A stretch of DNA of 64,000 nucleotides from Plecoglossus altivelis (taxonomy: Eukaryota; Chordata; Actinopteri; Osmeriformes; Plecoglossidae): the NCBI GenBank assembly GCA_036571765.1, contig BROE01000011.1, positions 3,119,538 through 3,183,537 of the forward strand, read 5' to 3'. A program made the translations under genes and the position numbers. Numbering within the stretch: the stretch's first letter is position 1; the number at the start of each line of letters is the position of its first letter. Below the pieces are notes generated by a model. That model searched no databases, was not told the origin of the DNA, and saw only the letters and a list, made by a program, of their open reading frames with translations. This document shows, piece after piece, positions 38,366 through 51,206 of this stretch.

Positions 38366-41270
38366 GAAACAGAGCATGTGTACAGAAATAATGCTCCTGT
38401 GCTTGAACACCCAATCCCCCCCCCACACACACACATAGGAATGAGTGGACATCATTCTGTAGCCTTGCTATAGTATACTAGTATTAGCAAGCCTAACAAG
38501 CATACGAGTGGCTAACATACCTTGATTCTTAGGTGTCAAACGAGGTGTCTCTGTTCAACCGTGTACTTGTAATGACAGTTGGACTTTCTGAGTCCATGGG
38601 CATAATCTGTTCAATTCAGTTAAACAAAATGCTGGTTTGACAAAAGATACTGTAGACCTCTTTACCCATCAGTGAAGTGATAGCCACCTAAGCAAATCAA
38701 TTATTCATGGCAATATGCTTTAGCGATGGTGTCCAGTGAAAAACAATACCTGAAATGTCAGTCTGCGCTTCCTGAAGCGATATTGGGTTTTTTGTGTTTT
38801 TTTTACCGGTGCCAAATTGCATAATTTCTAAACGAAGAAAATAGCTGTCGAAACGTTGTTTTGATAAACTTGTGTTGACAGCAAAATTTTCATGTTGGTC
38901 TTTTTTAAACCACCTTTTAACTCTCAGTTGTGGTGTGATCTTTTTTCAGAGGTCCTGTGAGTTGGGCAACTTTGGCCAAAATCCAAACATCTGAGGAGAA
39001 CGTTCCCTCTCGCTGCCTCCTAGTTAGTTCAAAAGGATTTGCTACAATGAAAAGAAAAAGTTACTTCCAGACTGTTCTGTGAGACCGCTTCACAGCCAAA
39101 CTGCCCTCGGCATAGACATGTGGCATACTTAGCTAGGCCCTAATGATGTCACGCATTCAGCCAGCCAGTGTCTGTGGTCGCTTGAGGCTGTTGCTTCCGG
39201 GGTTGGGCTGCGTCGAAAAGTCAACCTTGGAACGCAGCCAGGAAGTGAACGATATCAGGTGGTGCTTGAAATGTGTAAACGTTCTTCAGCTGTGCAGACG
39301 AGTCAGGCAAGGGATGCTGTTTTTACAACGTTCGCTGTCATGCCTGACAGAAACAGAGCTACAAAACCCTCAAGCAATGGGAGTGAGGTACACTCATTAG
39401 ATTGGTTCCACATGCTGTGTGGAACCAGCAATCAACAATCATGTTCCTCGTATTTGACGCGGTGAACATTAAAGCAACACTAACAGAGCGTTTTTTTTGT
39501 TGTTGATGTTCTTTTTTTTTACAGGGCGTGTGATATACACAGAGGGATCATTTCGGTACACGAACATCAAAGGCTTCGGAACATCCCAGGTCATGAGTCT
39601 TTGTATTCCATTGGTTACTTGAAATCGAAGCGACATGATGGCACCCCTAGAGGACGCTTGTCGTCCTAAATTGACGTCCGTTCGCAAGAATGGCACGTTT
39701 TTTTGTTGTTGTTGTTGATTCCATATCCTACGATATCCTAACGTGTGATTTAAATGAACGTTTCGCAAGATCTCTCTGACGCACTAGGATTTACCGGCAT
39801 ACATTTTCTAATGTCAGAGGGGAGTGGCGCTGAGTATTTCTACTGGAATGTGGTTTGAATGGCAAAGGAGAGGACAAGGGCTGAATATATTGGAAGAGAA
39901 GTTTCTATAAAAGGCCTTGACCAAGCTAGAGTTTCGAGAGTTGAGGAAACCTGTGTACTATAGTAGCTTGCTGGCTCAAGATCCTATGTATTTTAAAAAG
40001 CCCTATAATCTTTGACCTTGAACAATAAAAGTACAACATTTATACATTTCGTGAATTAAACAGACTTTCATAGCTCATAACTGTGGCAACTTCAAACGCT
40101 GGCTTTTTGTAGCCATAGCTAGAAAAGGATATTGTTTGCCATGCTGGCCAGGAAAGGCAAAGTGAGGTCGCTGTTAAGTACCACCACACACTACACTAAA
40201 AGAATGGCTTCCTAATTGGCCCAGAGGAAATGAACCAGGGTCAACGTTGGAGTCTAGACCTGTTCCTAATAATTCAATTACAGACTCCCTTTGCTAATTC
40301 CTTGTGTAGCCTGCATTGTTTGTTGCCCGTCTGTTTGGAAGATGAAGCTAGTGAGAATGACCTATATGTGGCACCTAACCCGCTCCACCCCCACCCCCAC
40401 CCCACCCCCCAAACACTGGTGGCAACTAGCATTAGCGAGCTAGCATAATCCTCCAACGGCCTAGAAAGTCACTTATCAGAGCAGGTGGTTGGGGAGGGGA
40501 CACACAATAGTGTCATCTGCTGCAGAAAGTGGTCAACTCTACGGGGGGGCCACTATCATCTGCCTTCTCATTTGGAACGCGTTGACGCATTGAGGAAGTG
40601 AGGCCCTTGCCAGAATGCTAGCTGTGTGTAGACTGTTTTCTGTGGAGAGGGAGGGGGGGCAGGGTGGGCAGATCTGAAAGTGGTTTTCCATGTGTGGGAA
40701 ATTGTACCTTGAATTGGTCAAATTGCAATGGATACAGCTATTAAGCAAGTGTAGAAGGTGTAAGTCTTGACATGAAATGGAAAGTTCCAGATTGTGGTTG
40801 CAGGGCTTTCTAATAGAAAGGGGGCGACCATCATTCTTTCTGGCCAAGCACGAGATTTGAATAATGGCAAGGGTGAGTCAGAAAAAAGGCTTCTCTACAA
40901 GTAAAAGATAACATGGAGTATCAAATCTGACTTCACTATTCAGTTCCCACCTGAGGCTAAACTCGATATTATCTGTCTCCATGGTCCCTGCATAGTGCAT
41001 ACACTGCTCCACTATATCCTTGCTATAGAGCTCGTTGTGTCACTGGAATGTCCATAACAGATCTGTCATAATGGAGAATAAGGCTTCTTTTCCAGCTCAT
41101 TGGCAGGTTCCTCCTAGATCTTGGGCTTTGAGGGTCATTCAGGTGATGAGATCCAGGAGTCATCCCCCAGTGAACAGCACACTTCCCTGGGGTGGCTTTG
41201 TCCAGAAGAGGCTCTCATCTCTTGCCCAATCGACCCGCCCTTACTGGAGTCTTGACAACTGTTTGTGTGT

Positions 41271-41594
41271 GCGTGAGAGAGAGAGAGTGAGAGAGTGTGA
41301 GAGAGAGACAAAGACAGAGAGTGTGTGTGTGAGAGAGAGACAGATAGAGAGTGTGTGTAAGAGAAAGTGTGTAAGAGAGAGACAGAGAGAGAGTGTGAGA
41401 GAGAAGAGTGTGAGAGAGAGACAGAGTGTGTGTGAGAGAGACAGAGAGAGAGTGTGTGAGAGACACAGAGAGAGAGTGTGTGTATGTGTGTGTGTGTGAG
41501 AGAGAGAGACAGACAGAGAGTGTGTGAGAGAGTGTGTGTGAGAGAGAGACAGACAGAGAGTGAGTGTGTGTGAGAGAGTGTGAAAGAGAGACAG
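41271..41594. repeat. GA/GT compound microsatellite
   Basis: GAGAGAGA blocks alternate with GTGTGTGT, GACA and GTGA blocks over about 320 bases. Open frames of up to about 150 codons on both strands are low complexity (Arg/Glu/Ser/Val or Leu/Ser/Thr/His). Confidence 0.95.
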
Positions 41595-41793
41595 GAGGTG
41601 CATTCCCTGAAGCCTCATGGGAAACCCGCTCTCTATCCTCTGTCCTTCAGCCATATTCCCGGGAGTTGTGTGTTTACTCAAGGTTATTTTGGGCTTCTTC
41701 AGGAACACTGTCGGCGACAGTGCTCAGACCAGCGTTTCCCCCGGCCGTGCCTGTACCCTCCCTCGCCCCCTGCTCGGTTTTAAGGACCCCCCT

Positions 41794-41905
41794 GCTGAAA
41801 CACGCAGCTCGCTGAAACACGCAGCTTGCTGAAACACACAGCTCGCTGAAACACACAGCTCGCTGAAACACACAGCTCGCTGAAACACGCATCTCGCTGA
41901 ACCCC
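41794..41905. repeat. 17-bp tandem repeat
   Basis: About six and a half copies of GCTGAAACACRCAGCTC (R = A or G). Because 17 is not a multiple of 3, successive copies are read in different frames; all remain open. Confidence 0.92.
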
Positions 41906-43107
41906 CTGAAAGGGATTCTTCTGGAAATATTTCTGCGCTGTGGAATGAGGGTGGAAGGGTTGTGTCTGTGTGTGAGCGTAGCTGTGTAAGTGTGGGCGTG
42001 TACGCAGATATGTATGCATGTGTGTAGGTGTGTACACTCTGTACTTGTGTGTACGCGGGGTCTTGTTTAATCAAGTCCCCCCAGCCCCAGAGCCTGTTGA
42101 CAGGAAGCCCTACCGGAGAGCAGGAATGCATCTATCATCCTGCGGGGCTTCATGACTTCAGCTCCTCTGGGGGAGGACTAATGGTGAATGCACAGCAGAG
42201 CAACTGGGGTTTTGCAGAATAGCATCCAGTCGATACTGGTGTCTCAGAGACTGTGTGTGTGTGTGTTTGTGTGCGCGTGCGTGCGTGCGTCCGTGTGTGT
42301 ACGCTTTCCAAGGATTAGGAAACACAACACAACCAACAGTTTATAAGTGATTTCCAAGAACCTTGACACAGTGAAACGGTTGGTCGTATTTGTTTGATGG
42401 AATAATTGGTGTCCAGGGCTTTTTCCTTCTTCCTGGAGAGCAAGTAGATTACTAAGAAATGCAATCAAGCCTACTGTCTCTTTTAATTCCTCGTTTGCTC
42501 CTTCATCCTTTTGGATAGAAACAGCGCATAAACAGATTATTTCTGGAGAGAGAGAGAAAAGCATACTGTGTAGCCTAATGAAACTTTGAACAATTTATTA
42601 ACTGAATGCTACACTGCTTAACAGACCTACACAGACCTACATCTGAAGGCCATGTTCCACCGTCAAGGCTGAACTTCATCAGAATCCTGTTCTACATTTG
42701 TTTATTTCTTCTCAGGCTGTCTGGATCAATGCAGTCTCTGGCCCATACAGCACCATTTGGCACAGATCAACAACATAGAGTGAAATGTCATTAGCGTTCT
42801 AACGAGTTAGAAATGGACAGTAAAATGATCGTGTGTAAATGCGTCTCTGCCCTCGGGGCAACTCGCAAATAAAGGTTGCATGCATCAACACTCGACCCAG
42901 CAAGTGTTTAGTGTGTTAAGTGTCTAGTAGCTTGCTAATGCCCTCACGAGGGAGATGAGTCAGCCAATTAAGAAGTAATACACGTTTGTTTTGCAAAGGC
43001 GGTGTGCTTTTCAAGAGTGGCGAACAGACGGGCCCAACGGATTGAGGGTGTAGAAGGGCAGAGCAGAGAGGATTCAATAGGGAGGGTGAAGGGGTGCACG
43101 TGCGCGC
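41906..43107. other. intergenic, nothing recognised apart from a GT run
   Basis: Contains a GT/GC run at about 42253-42302. No exon-like structures. Confidence 0.5.
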
Positions 43108-43129
43108 GCGCACACACACACACACAAAA

Positions 43130-43480
43130 TGACTCATCGGCTACCGCTGTGGGTTTCAGAGTATACGTGCACGTCTTGCACGCGTTAATACGCGCGCGAC
43201 ACGCCTAAGCTTTACGTCGCCTGTCGGCAGGCGGAGAGAGCCACCAGCGCGGAGAATAACGTTGAGTGGCACCGCCTTCGCGCTGCTTCATGGAAGATTA
43301 CAGCTCCCGTGGATGGATTTGCCTCCAGCAATTTTAGGCACCTTGCAAGTGTCAGAGCGTCTGTAGACTCTGCTGTCTGCAGACACAGGCGCCTGCAGCC
43401 GAAGCGAGCCGTAATATATTCCTCGTCCGTCTACCGACGGCTGTCGCCTGCTAATTGGCTCATTTTTATTCTGATTGGGT
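43130..43480. promoter_or_regulatory. CpG-rich island with two CCAAT boxes, candidate pag1 promoter
   Basis: CpG is much denser here than in the flanks (for example GCACGCGTTAATACGCGCGCGAC near 43177-43200, then repeated CGCC, GCGG, CGCGCTGC). Two inverted CCAAT boxes (ATTGG) are at 43454-43458 and 43472-43476. The nearest downstream gene on the plus strand is pag1, about 10.6 kb away. The link to pag1 is inference; no first exon was identified. Confidence 0.3.
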
Positions 43481-44029
43481 GGCATCGGTCTCTGTGGCTT
43501 GTCTGTGGCTCTGTAACCAGCTCGGTTTCGTTCTTGCAGCTCAAGTGAATCCACCGGCTTTCTTTTCCTCCCGTGTGTGTCTCTCAGTTTCCTCTAATGG
43601 AGTAACTCAATCATCCAAACGAGATCCTAATTCTAGTTATAGCACATTGGCCTTTCAATATTTCTTATCATTGGTAAATGCGTAATATGAGGGCATTTCT
43701 GACCATGTAACAGTGTTTATTTCACAGTTGTTGGGCAGATGTCACGCAGAGCCACTTGAAGATGCCTGCCACACGTTCTTGATATTGTATTTGGTGTTGT
43801 GCATCCTTCGCAAGTTTCCATCAGAACCTTGGAAGTGCACTTGATGGCGTTCTGGCTGCTGTGACGATGACAGGGGGAGGATGCAGACGCCTTCTTGCAG
43901 CTACTATTGTGGTCCTCGTCTCCGCCTCCAGCGCTGTGGACGGCTGTGGCCTCTGAATACATATGAATGCATCTCCTCCAGGTCCAGGGAGACCTGAGGG
44001 ATCTCCACTGGAGGGGGGTGGGGAGAGAG

Positions 44030-44175
44030 AGGGTGTGGAGCGGCCGGGGAGGGGGGTGGAAGGGATGAGAAAGGATAGACACCATCCTCAGACAAAGGAT
44101 TATATTACCGTGGGTGGGAGGGGTTGGAGGGGTAGGTTGCAGGGTGGGAGTGAGGGGTGTGGGTGGGTGGGTGGA
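44030..44175 (+). repeat. G-rich tract with quadruplex-type runs
   Basis: Includes GGGTGGGAGGGGTTGGAGGGG (44112-44132) and a second cluster of GGG runs at about 44142-44173; both fit the four-G-run pattern of G-quadruplex DNA. Confidence 0.8.
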
Positions 44176-44319
44176 AGCTGAAGAGGGAAGGGGGGGTTGG
44201 GTCGTAATATAATGTATTCCGACCCGGTGGATCCCTGTCTGATAAATGATGTGCTGGAAAGGTCAGTGTCACCATCAGCAGAGTGCAGTTGCTGCTAACA
44301 CAGACCAGGCCACCACCCT

Positions 44320-44530
44320 CCATCCCTCCCTCTCCCTCCCTCCCTCCCTCCCTCCCTTCTCTTCCCCTCCTTCATTCTTCATTCTTGCCCCTCACCCCAC
44401 CCCTTCTCTTTCCCTCCTCCTCCAGTCTTTCTCTCTTCCTGCTCCTCCTCCTCCCCTCTCAACCTCATTCACTCTCCCTCCACCTCACCCTCCCTCCCTC
44501 CCTCCCTCCCTTGCTCCCTCCTTCCCCTCC
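44320..44530. repeat. CCCT-rich polypyrimidine tract
   Basis: CCCT tetramer runs at about 44330-44356 and 44488-44512 inside a C/T-only-like stretch. Confidence 0.9.
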
Positions 44531-45230
44531 ATCGCCTGCCTTGTCATTCGGGGCTTTCTTCACTCCTACCTAACGTCACTTATATTCCATCATCAGACAA
44601 AGGCTTCAAACGAGTTGGTTTTTAGGGAGTGACAACCAAGGCCGTATCCAGAACAGCACTGTGCAGCCACCCACCCCACCTTTACCTCAGCCCAACCCCC
44701 CTCCTACCATTCCTCTATCTTTCTCCACTTCAAAAAAAAACCCTCCACCTCTCCCATCCCCAATTCTCATCCCTGAGTTGTCAGATAAATCAGCAGGGTG
44801 GGAAGTGGGGGATGGATATAACACAGTGGAATACTCCGCTGGGAGTGTGTGTTTGGGCAGGGTCTAAATACTTAATGTTTTTGTGCGTGTGGTTGTGTAG
44901 GTGTTTTGTACAGGTTCGCCTGTGTTTTCTGTTTGTGTGCACGGCTCTCGGTGCTGCTGTCGTGTGCGCATGTGTGCTAGCCTGCAAGGACACGGCACAT
45001 CACTGGCCGACTCCATCGGGCCATCAAGGCCAGTTTAAATGAATCACCCTGCTGCTAATGGCCTGCCTGGGACTTGTAAAGAGACATGGGGCCTCTTATT
45101 TAATTTGTCCGCATCCACCTCCGCTGGCCCCTACAGAAGGCCAGCCCTTCAGTATGTCACTGTCCGAGTGTTGTGAAGATGTGGACTCGCTCTGTGCACA
45201 AATGGATTGCTGTGTTTGTGGCTATATCAG

Positions 45231-45246
45231 AGAGAGAGAATGAGAG

Positions 45247-45293
<47 letters not shown>

Positions 45294-45321
45294 GAGAGTT
45301 GAGAGAGAGAGAGAGAGAGGG
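45231..45321. repeat. GA microsatellite
   Basis: Long GA runs with few interruptions. Confidence 0.95.
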
Positions 45322-45440
45322 GACGACGGCGATAGAGAGTGAAAGAGGAAGTGAGGGACCGCTGGAGCGAGTGCATATCTCTCTCGGCGTTTGTTACATC
45401 TCATTTCTGTCATAACGAGTCATCTCAATAGGCCTCCACA

Positions 45441-46010
45441 CAGCCCACCAAAGCCAGGCCAGCCCACAGTCTGCTCTACACAGCCCACCAAAGCCAGACC
45501 AGGCCACAGTCTGCTCTACACAGCTCACCAAAGCCAGGCCAGCCCACAGTCCACTCTACACAGCCCACCAAAGCCAGACCAGGCCACAGTCTGCTCTACA
45601 CAGCCCACCAAAGCCAGGCCAGCCCACAGTCTGGTCTACACAGCTCACCAAAGCCAGGCCAGCCCACAGTCTGGTCTACACAGCTCACCAAAGGCGGGCC
45701 AGGCCACAGTCTGGTCTACACAGCCCACAAAAGCCAGACCAGGCCACAGTCTGCTCTACACAGACCACCAAAGCCGGGCCAGCCCACAGTCTGGTCTACA
45801 CAGCTCACCAAAGCCAGACCAGCCCACAGTCTGGTCTACACAGCTCACCAAAGCCAGACCAGCCCACAGTCTGGTCTACACAGCTCACCAAAGTCAGACC
45901 AGGCCACAGTCTGGTCTACACAGCTCACCAAAGCCAGACCAGGCCACAGTCTGGTCTACACAGCCCACAAAAGCCAGACCAGCCCACAGTCTGCTCTACA
46001 CAGCCCACCA
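45441..46010. repeat. 40-bp minisatellite, about 14 copies
   Basis: The unit begins CAGCCCACCAAAGCCAG and ends CACAGTCTGSTCTACA (S = C or G), repeated every 40 bases with few substitutions and no indels seen (14 full copies from 45441 plus a partial). One frame stays open for 229 codons because 40 is not a multiple of 3 and all three phases lack stops. This is a property of the repeat, not evidence of a gene. Confidence 0.95.
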
Positions 46011-46717
46011 ATCCCTTCACACCTCTCAAATTCACTTCATGACAAATGCAGCATCAAGATGGGGATCCATTCAAGCCTGATGCTTGATCTTCAACTCTTT
46101 TCCCACAGAGATCCACCCAGTGTGTGAAGACCTCTTCCAGTGCACTGGCTGTGATTTGATGCAGATAAACAGTTGAACGCTCGCACACATTAGGCCTTTA
46201 TCTTGCAGCCAACATAAGTATCCCCCTTGTCCTTAGTTTGCATGGTTCAGTAGTTCAGCCAGGAAACATGTTTGCCGAGGACGTCATTACAATACGTAAC
46301 ACGTGCTGGAACTTTGATAGCATTAACTCTGGAAAGGGCAAGACAAATGGTTATTTACATATTCAAATGCTGAGACTTGATTTGTTGATCTATTATCAAA
46401 GCTGCCGCAAGGCACAATGACTTGTCTCCTATTAGTTTCCCATGAATCATGATTATAATAGAAATCTGGAATTGTTGTCACGTATCAAACGGGGAGAAAA
46501 TACATTGCATTTGCTGCAGTTCGGGTCCCGACCGACACGAAACAGCTTGCCACACATGAAAGCGCAACGCAGGAAAAGGAACGTCTTTGTGGCATGTCTT
46601 GGTTTGTCCGTTTGTTTGTCAGAACCTCTCTGGTGTTCGTCTGCACTCTCTGTTCTCTGTACATGTGGTGGCACAGGTCGGGTGGCCAGACCTTCCTCAT
46701 TCTTCGCTGTTGTGTAT

Positions 46718-46749
<32 letters not shown>

Positions 46750-49700
46750 CAGAGAGACCCAGAGAGAGAGAGACCGAGAAAGAGAAGTGAGAGCTCAGAG
46801 AAGGCAAAAGATGAGCGCGGCGAGAAAGAGACCGTTAAAGTCGAAGGAAGGCAGGAGCGAGAAAGAGGAAAGGAGGAGTGGAAGAAGAAGGGAGGATGAA
46901 GGAGGACATGGCTGGAGGCGTTTAGGGTGCTCCTTCCCGCCCTACTCGGAGGCCCCTTCACTCTGAGCCTAACTAAACACTCCAACAGAGCCTGGAATGC
47001 TGTCTGCTCCAAGCTACAGTTACAGTCATTTCTTCTTCTTCCCTCCTTTCAGCAGCTCTTCATTTGCTAAAGCAAACACAGTGCGCTTCTTTCTTCCCTG
47101 CATTTTCCACACGATGTGGTTTTCGTATTTCTTGGCTGGGAAGTGACTGGGCTCCCTACAGTGCTGTCTGGAACTCATAGCAGTGTCTTGCATTAGCATT
47201 AGCTGTTGATGCTTACCAGTTAGCCATTATAGCTCTGTCTTCCACAGCTTAATTCCCCCCCATGAATACAGCTCTGCATTAATCCCCTTTCGAATAGGTT
47301 CTGGTCCGTTGGTTGAACAATAGGCAATGTGTGTGTCTTATGTGCGCGTGTCGGAGAATGCAGACGTATATGTGGGCATGTGAACTTGTCTGTGTGTGTT
47401 TGTGTGTGTGTGTGTGTATCTGTGTATTCTGAGAAATAAACCTAGAGTGGGACCAAGGAGGACAGGAAATAGCTCTTGCCCATTAGGGATGTGTGACATT
47501 AATTCGAAACAGATTCTCTCTCACACGCACACACTCTCTCGCTCTCTCTCCCTTCCCACACACTCACACACACACACAGCTTTTCCTACTATAAACACTC
47601 TCCGTAGGGGTCACCCGGGGGCACAGCTGTCACTAAACACTGGACACGACAGGGCCACGATGGGACAGAAGGATGATCAACCCAAATATTTGGCAAACTG
47701 AACGTTTTTTGTTTTTTTTCTTGAGGGATCTGTTGTGTAATATTTCTTGAGTATACGTGAGATCAACCTTGTCCTTCTTTCTCTAGAGCCAAGTACACTT
47801 GGTTCCTTCCTGTTAGGCTTGAGTCTCTTTTAGGAGAGAGAAATAGGCTCTTGATGTTCCATTTATTTGTATTGCCGCGAAATTCGTAATAGTCTAGAGG
47901 TGAGCTACACATTCTAAATTAAGCAGTTCACACTTCACGTTAACTAAAACGGATCCATTTCCCCACACCAGATTATTAACCCTTGGGACTAACGTGGTAA
48001 CCAAGGCAACATTGCGTCTGACCCTTGATTAAAGCAAAGTGCTTTAATTGATGTTTGCCTCCACAGACTGCACACAGATACACAATCACATTCGCAGGCT
48101 TATCCCAATGACACGAACATGCGATAAGGTCGACACGTGCACAGTCACGCACAGCAGCAGATACTGAGTGGTGCATTAGCTGCTTTGAGGCACCACTGCC
48201 GTTCATTAATCAGTGACCCCCACCCCACCACCTCACCCCCGTCCCCATCCCCCTCCCCAGCCCCCCGCCCCAGCTCCCCAGCTCCCCCGCCCCAGCTCCC
48301 CAGCCCACAGACACTGCAGTTGTTCCTAAACATACTGGACTATTATTCACAGTCAGTTAGTAGGGAGTGAGAGGAAAGAGGCGAGGAGATAAGTAAATGT
48401 GTGTGTGTCCAGTCCTGGTGCTTGCATCCCATCTCCTTCCCACGGCCACAATATCTCATGCATGGCCAGGTCACTATGATATGGTCAGCATAGTGTGTGT
48501 ATGTGTGTGTGTGTCTGTGTGAATCCATCTCTGCCTGCATTGGCATTTGAAGAACCTCCCTGAGGGGGGGGTCAACCCCAGAGGCATCCTGGGAATTGCG
48601 GGGCCCTTTGCCGCTCAGCGTGTCATCGATTAGACGGTCCCAGCGACCCAGGGGCCCCAGCGAAGGGCGGGGAGGGCTAGTGACAAAGGAAGCACACCCA
48701 CTTGTGAGCAGCCGGTCAGCCAGAGGAGCCTGAGCCACAGAGGGGTGGGGGTGACAGAGGAGGGGGGGGGGTGAGATCAGGATGAGAGGATCTGCTGAAG
48801 TCGGCCTGGTGGAGTTTCACGTTTCCCCTTCCAGCAACGGCCACTTGAGCCGATGATGCGGACGCCAGTTGTTTGCAAACAGACTTTCGATTGTCTTGCG
48901 CGTTTGTGGGGTGAACGCGCGGAGATCGGTCAGTTGGCGTGCTCGTCACATCGCTCTTTTTGACGGGTTCAAGAACATTTTCCCATGAAACTGTAGAAAC
49001 GGGGTGGATAGCATGACGCCCACAAGGCATGAATATGCATACCTTAGAATAATATCTGCTACGGTAATGTTATCACATGCCACTTTTGGCTGCTTCAGCG
49101 CTTTGATTTCACCTCACTTGGGGTTTTTTTCGCAGTTCCGAACTAAGACAAGAATATTTTAAAACAATCTCGCCTCCACCCCTCAAATATTTATAGCGGG
49201 ATGTTATTTCCATGCACATTTTCGAAGAAATCGAATGAATCATTTTGGAAATGCCTGACTAGTAAAGAATGAATGATTTTTCCTTTGTTTTTTGTTTTTT
49301 TGTCACGAGTCATCCAGCTGTGCTTCAGTTTGCCTCAGTCCAAGTTCCCCAGGATCTTTCGACGAACTCGTAGAGCCTCATGCTGGCTGGTGGCGTGCTG
49401 GGCCATTTCTCCTCTCTCGTTCTTTCTGCTGCTTCTCCCTTCCACTGTCAACTCTCTCTCCCTCTCTTTCTCTCGCCCTTTCGCTCTCTCTCTCTGTCCT
49501 CGACTAGCTAGCAACAGCTTGCCAGACAGACCCAGCTTCCACAGGAACACACACAAGCACACACACACACACACCCACACAGCATCACACTCTTCATTGC
49601 ACTGTTCGGGCATCTTAATGATAAGACTTCACATTCCACTCAGAGCTTTACTATACCACTATCTCAGGCCTAACTGGATTTTCTTGCTTGGCAGGAGACC

Positions 49701-49837
49701 CTCACATTTTCAACTGGAATGTTCCAAAAACGTTACTGTTCAAATGGCTTTTCCATTCGGCCGTTTTCTATGGAAGCGACCACATTGATTCTGCTCTCTC
49801 CAAGGTTCTTGTGTCGGGGGAGGGGGCGTGGGGGGCT
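46011..49837. other. intergenic, no supported gene
   Basis: Holds a GA run (about 46718-46790), a GT run (about 47390-47418), CA/CT runs (about 47517-47578), a C-rich tract (about 48220-48304), and CT and CA runs (about 49448-49576). Nothing protein-like beyond low complexity. Confidence 0.5.

Positions 49838-49877
<40 letters not shown>
49838..49877 (+). repeat. pure poly-G run of 40 bases
   Basis: Forty consecutive G residues, flanked by further G-rich sequence with GCGTGGAGGGCTGG-like modules on both sides. Confidence 0.9.
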
Positions 49878-51174
49878 CGTGGAGGGCTGGGGGGGCAGTG
49901 TGGGGCTAGGTGCCGAGGAGGAGAAGGACAGGATAGGGAGGAGAAGGAGAGGCGAAGAGGAGGAGGAGAGGCGGAGGAGAAGAGGAGGAGAGTAGAAGGA
50001 GAGGAGGATGTGCATGAGTTCTTGGCTGGCTCACTGTTCTCCATGTGCCTTTTGAATTTATTTTAGTACTTTTCCATAGTATAGAGGATATTTGATTGCT
50101 CTTCGGTGATATGGTTCCACAAATACACACGCACACACAAGTGATGTACACAGATACACATCCATCAGCCACGCGCCAACACTCAAACGCTGGATATTTC
50201 CGATCATGCTGTTGAGGGCGTTTGATTGAAGTCATTTCACAGTCTGTTGGCTCAAGCTCACTTCATCCTCTCCATCCTGTCCACCTGTGTAGCTGTGGTC
50301 AGGGAGCCATGATTTAAACATTAGGAGGAGGATTTTTTTCTCTCAAACAGAAATAGACACTGGGGTTGAGAGGAGGGGGGGGGACTTTGCTGGTTGCCAT
50401 GGCAATGCGGCGCTGATGCCAGTTTGTAATGGCGTGGCGCGTTTCTCTCTCTCCCTCTTGATTTCACACAAACACGTACACATATGCAAGCACGCACTCG
50501 CTTTCCAGCGAGGAAACAGTCTGACAGGCGCCTGCTTTCGCTGTTTTGCGATCGGCACTACCGTCAGGTGGTCTTGAGCGGGGTGGGGGGTTGAGAGGGT
50601 GGGGGGGGGGTAACAGACTGGCAACAGGCTAGCAACAGGCTGGTTACAAATCCCCGAATCTCACATTTTGACGCCTGCCTGCGTTAGATCTGCACGCTTG
50701 CAAACTGCCCCCACAGCTGGCTGGTTGTGCTGACAGCGGGGGGACGGAGACGGGGACGGGGGGATCGTTAGCAGCTTGAGCTAAAGATGTCATCAGACCT
50801 CCGTCATGCCGGGTGTAGTCACTGAACACTAGTCACCCTAACCCCCTCCTTCACCTGTCCAATGGGAGCGAGCCAGAAGAGGTGGGGACAGATCGTATCT
50901 GGGATGATGTCACCGTGTCGTGATGTCATCTAGTGAGCATTCTTCCCGCTAGTGACTGCGTTGCCGCGGCGCAGGTCTGACCACATTCCAGGTGTTTTGC
51001 AGATGGCGTGCCTGTCCTCACTCCTCTCCTCCCCCCCACAAGTCCAACTCATGACCTCACCACTCTCTCTGGAGTGAAATTGGTCCCCGTCTCCCCCCAC
51101 CACCACCACGTTGCCTGTGCTGCTCCAGGGTGCTCACCCGTCTAGTAACTCTCTCTTCTGCTCTTCCCCCACAG
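49878..51174. other. non-coding, upstream of the first candidate pag1 leader exon
   Basis: A purine-rich GAGGAGGA tract (about 49915-50008), several G runs (about 50371-50382 and 50598-50610) and otherwise unique GC-richer sequence. No exon recognised. Confidence 0.5.
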
Positions 51175-51206
51175 GCGAGGACGACCTGAGATCCAGAGGT
51201 GTGGAG
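51175..51206 (+). other. candidate non-coding leader exon of pag1
   Basis: A 32-base segment with a strong acceptor (a pyrimidine tract ending ttcccccacag) and donor (GGAG then gtaaga). It lies on the same strand upstream of the pag1 start exon. PAG1 is known to have several non-coding 5' exons in mammals. No transcript evidence. Confidence 0.4.

Larger units (their letters stand above)
36998..41270. other. intergenic, simple repeats only
   Basis: No supported gene. Holds the two compound microsatellites listed separately (37717-37796, 38117-38365), a C run (about 38418-38424) and otherwise unique sequence with short chance frames. Confidence 0.55.

Noticed and set aside
45441..46010. CRISPR-like array
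   Set aside because: Units are contiguous with no unique spacers, and the host is a vertebrate.
45391..46080. 229-codon frame
   Set aside because: Product of the 40-bp minisatellite.
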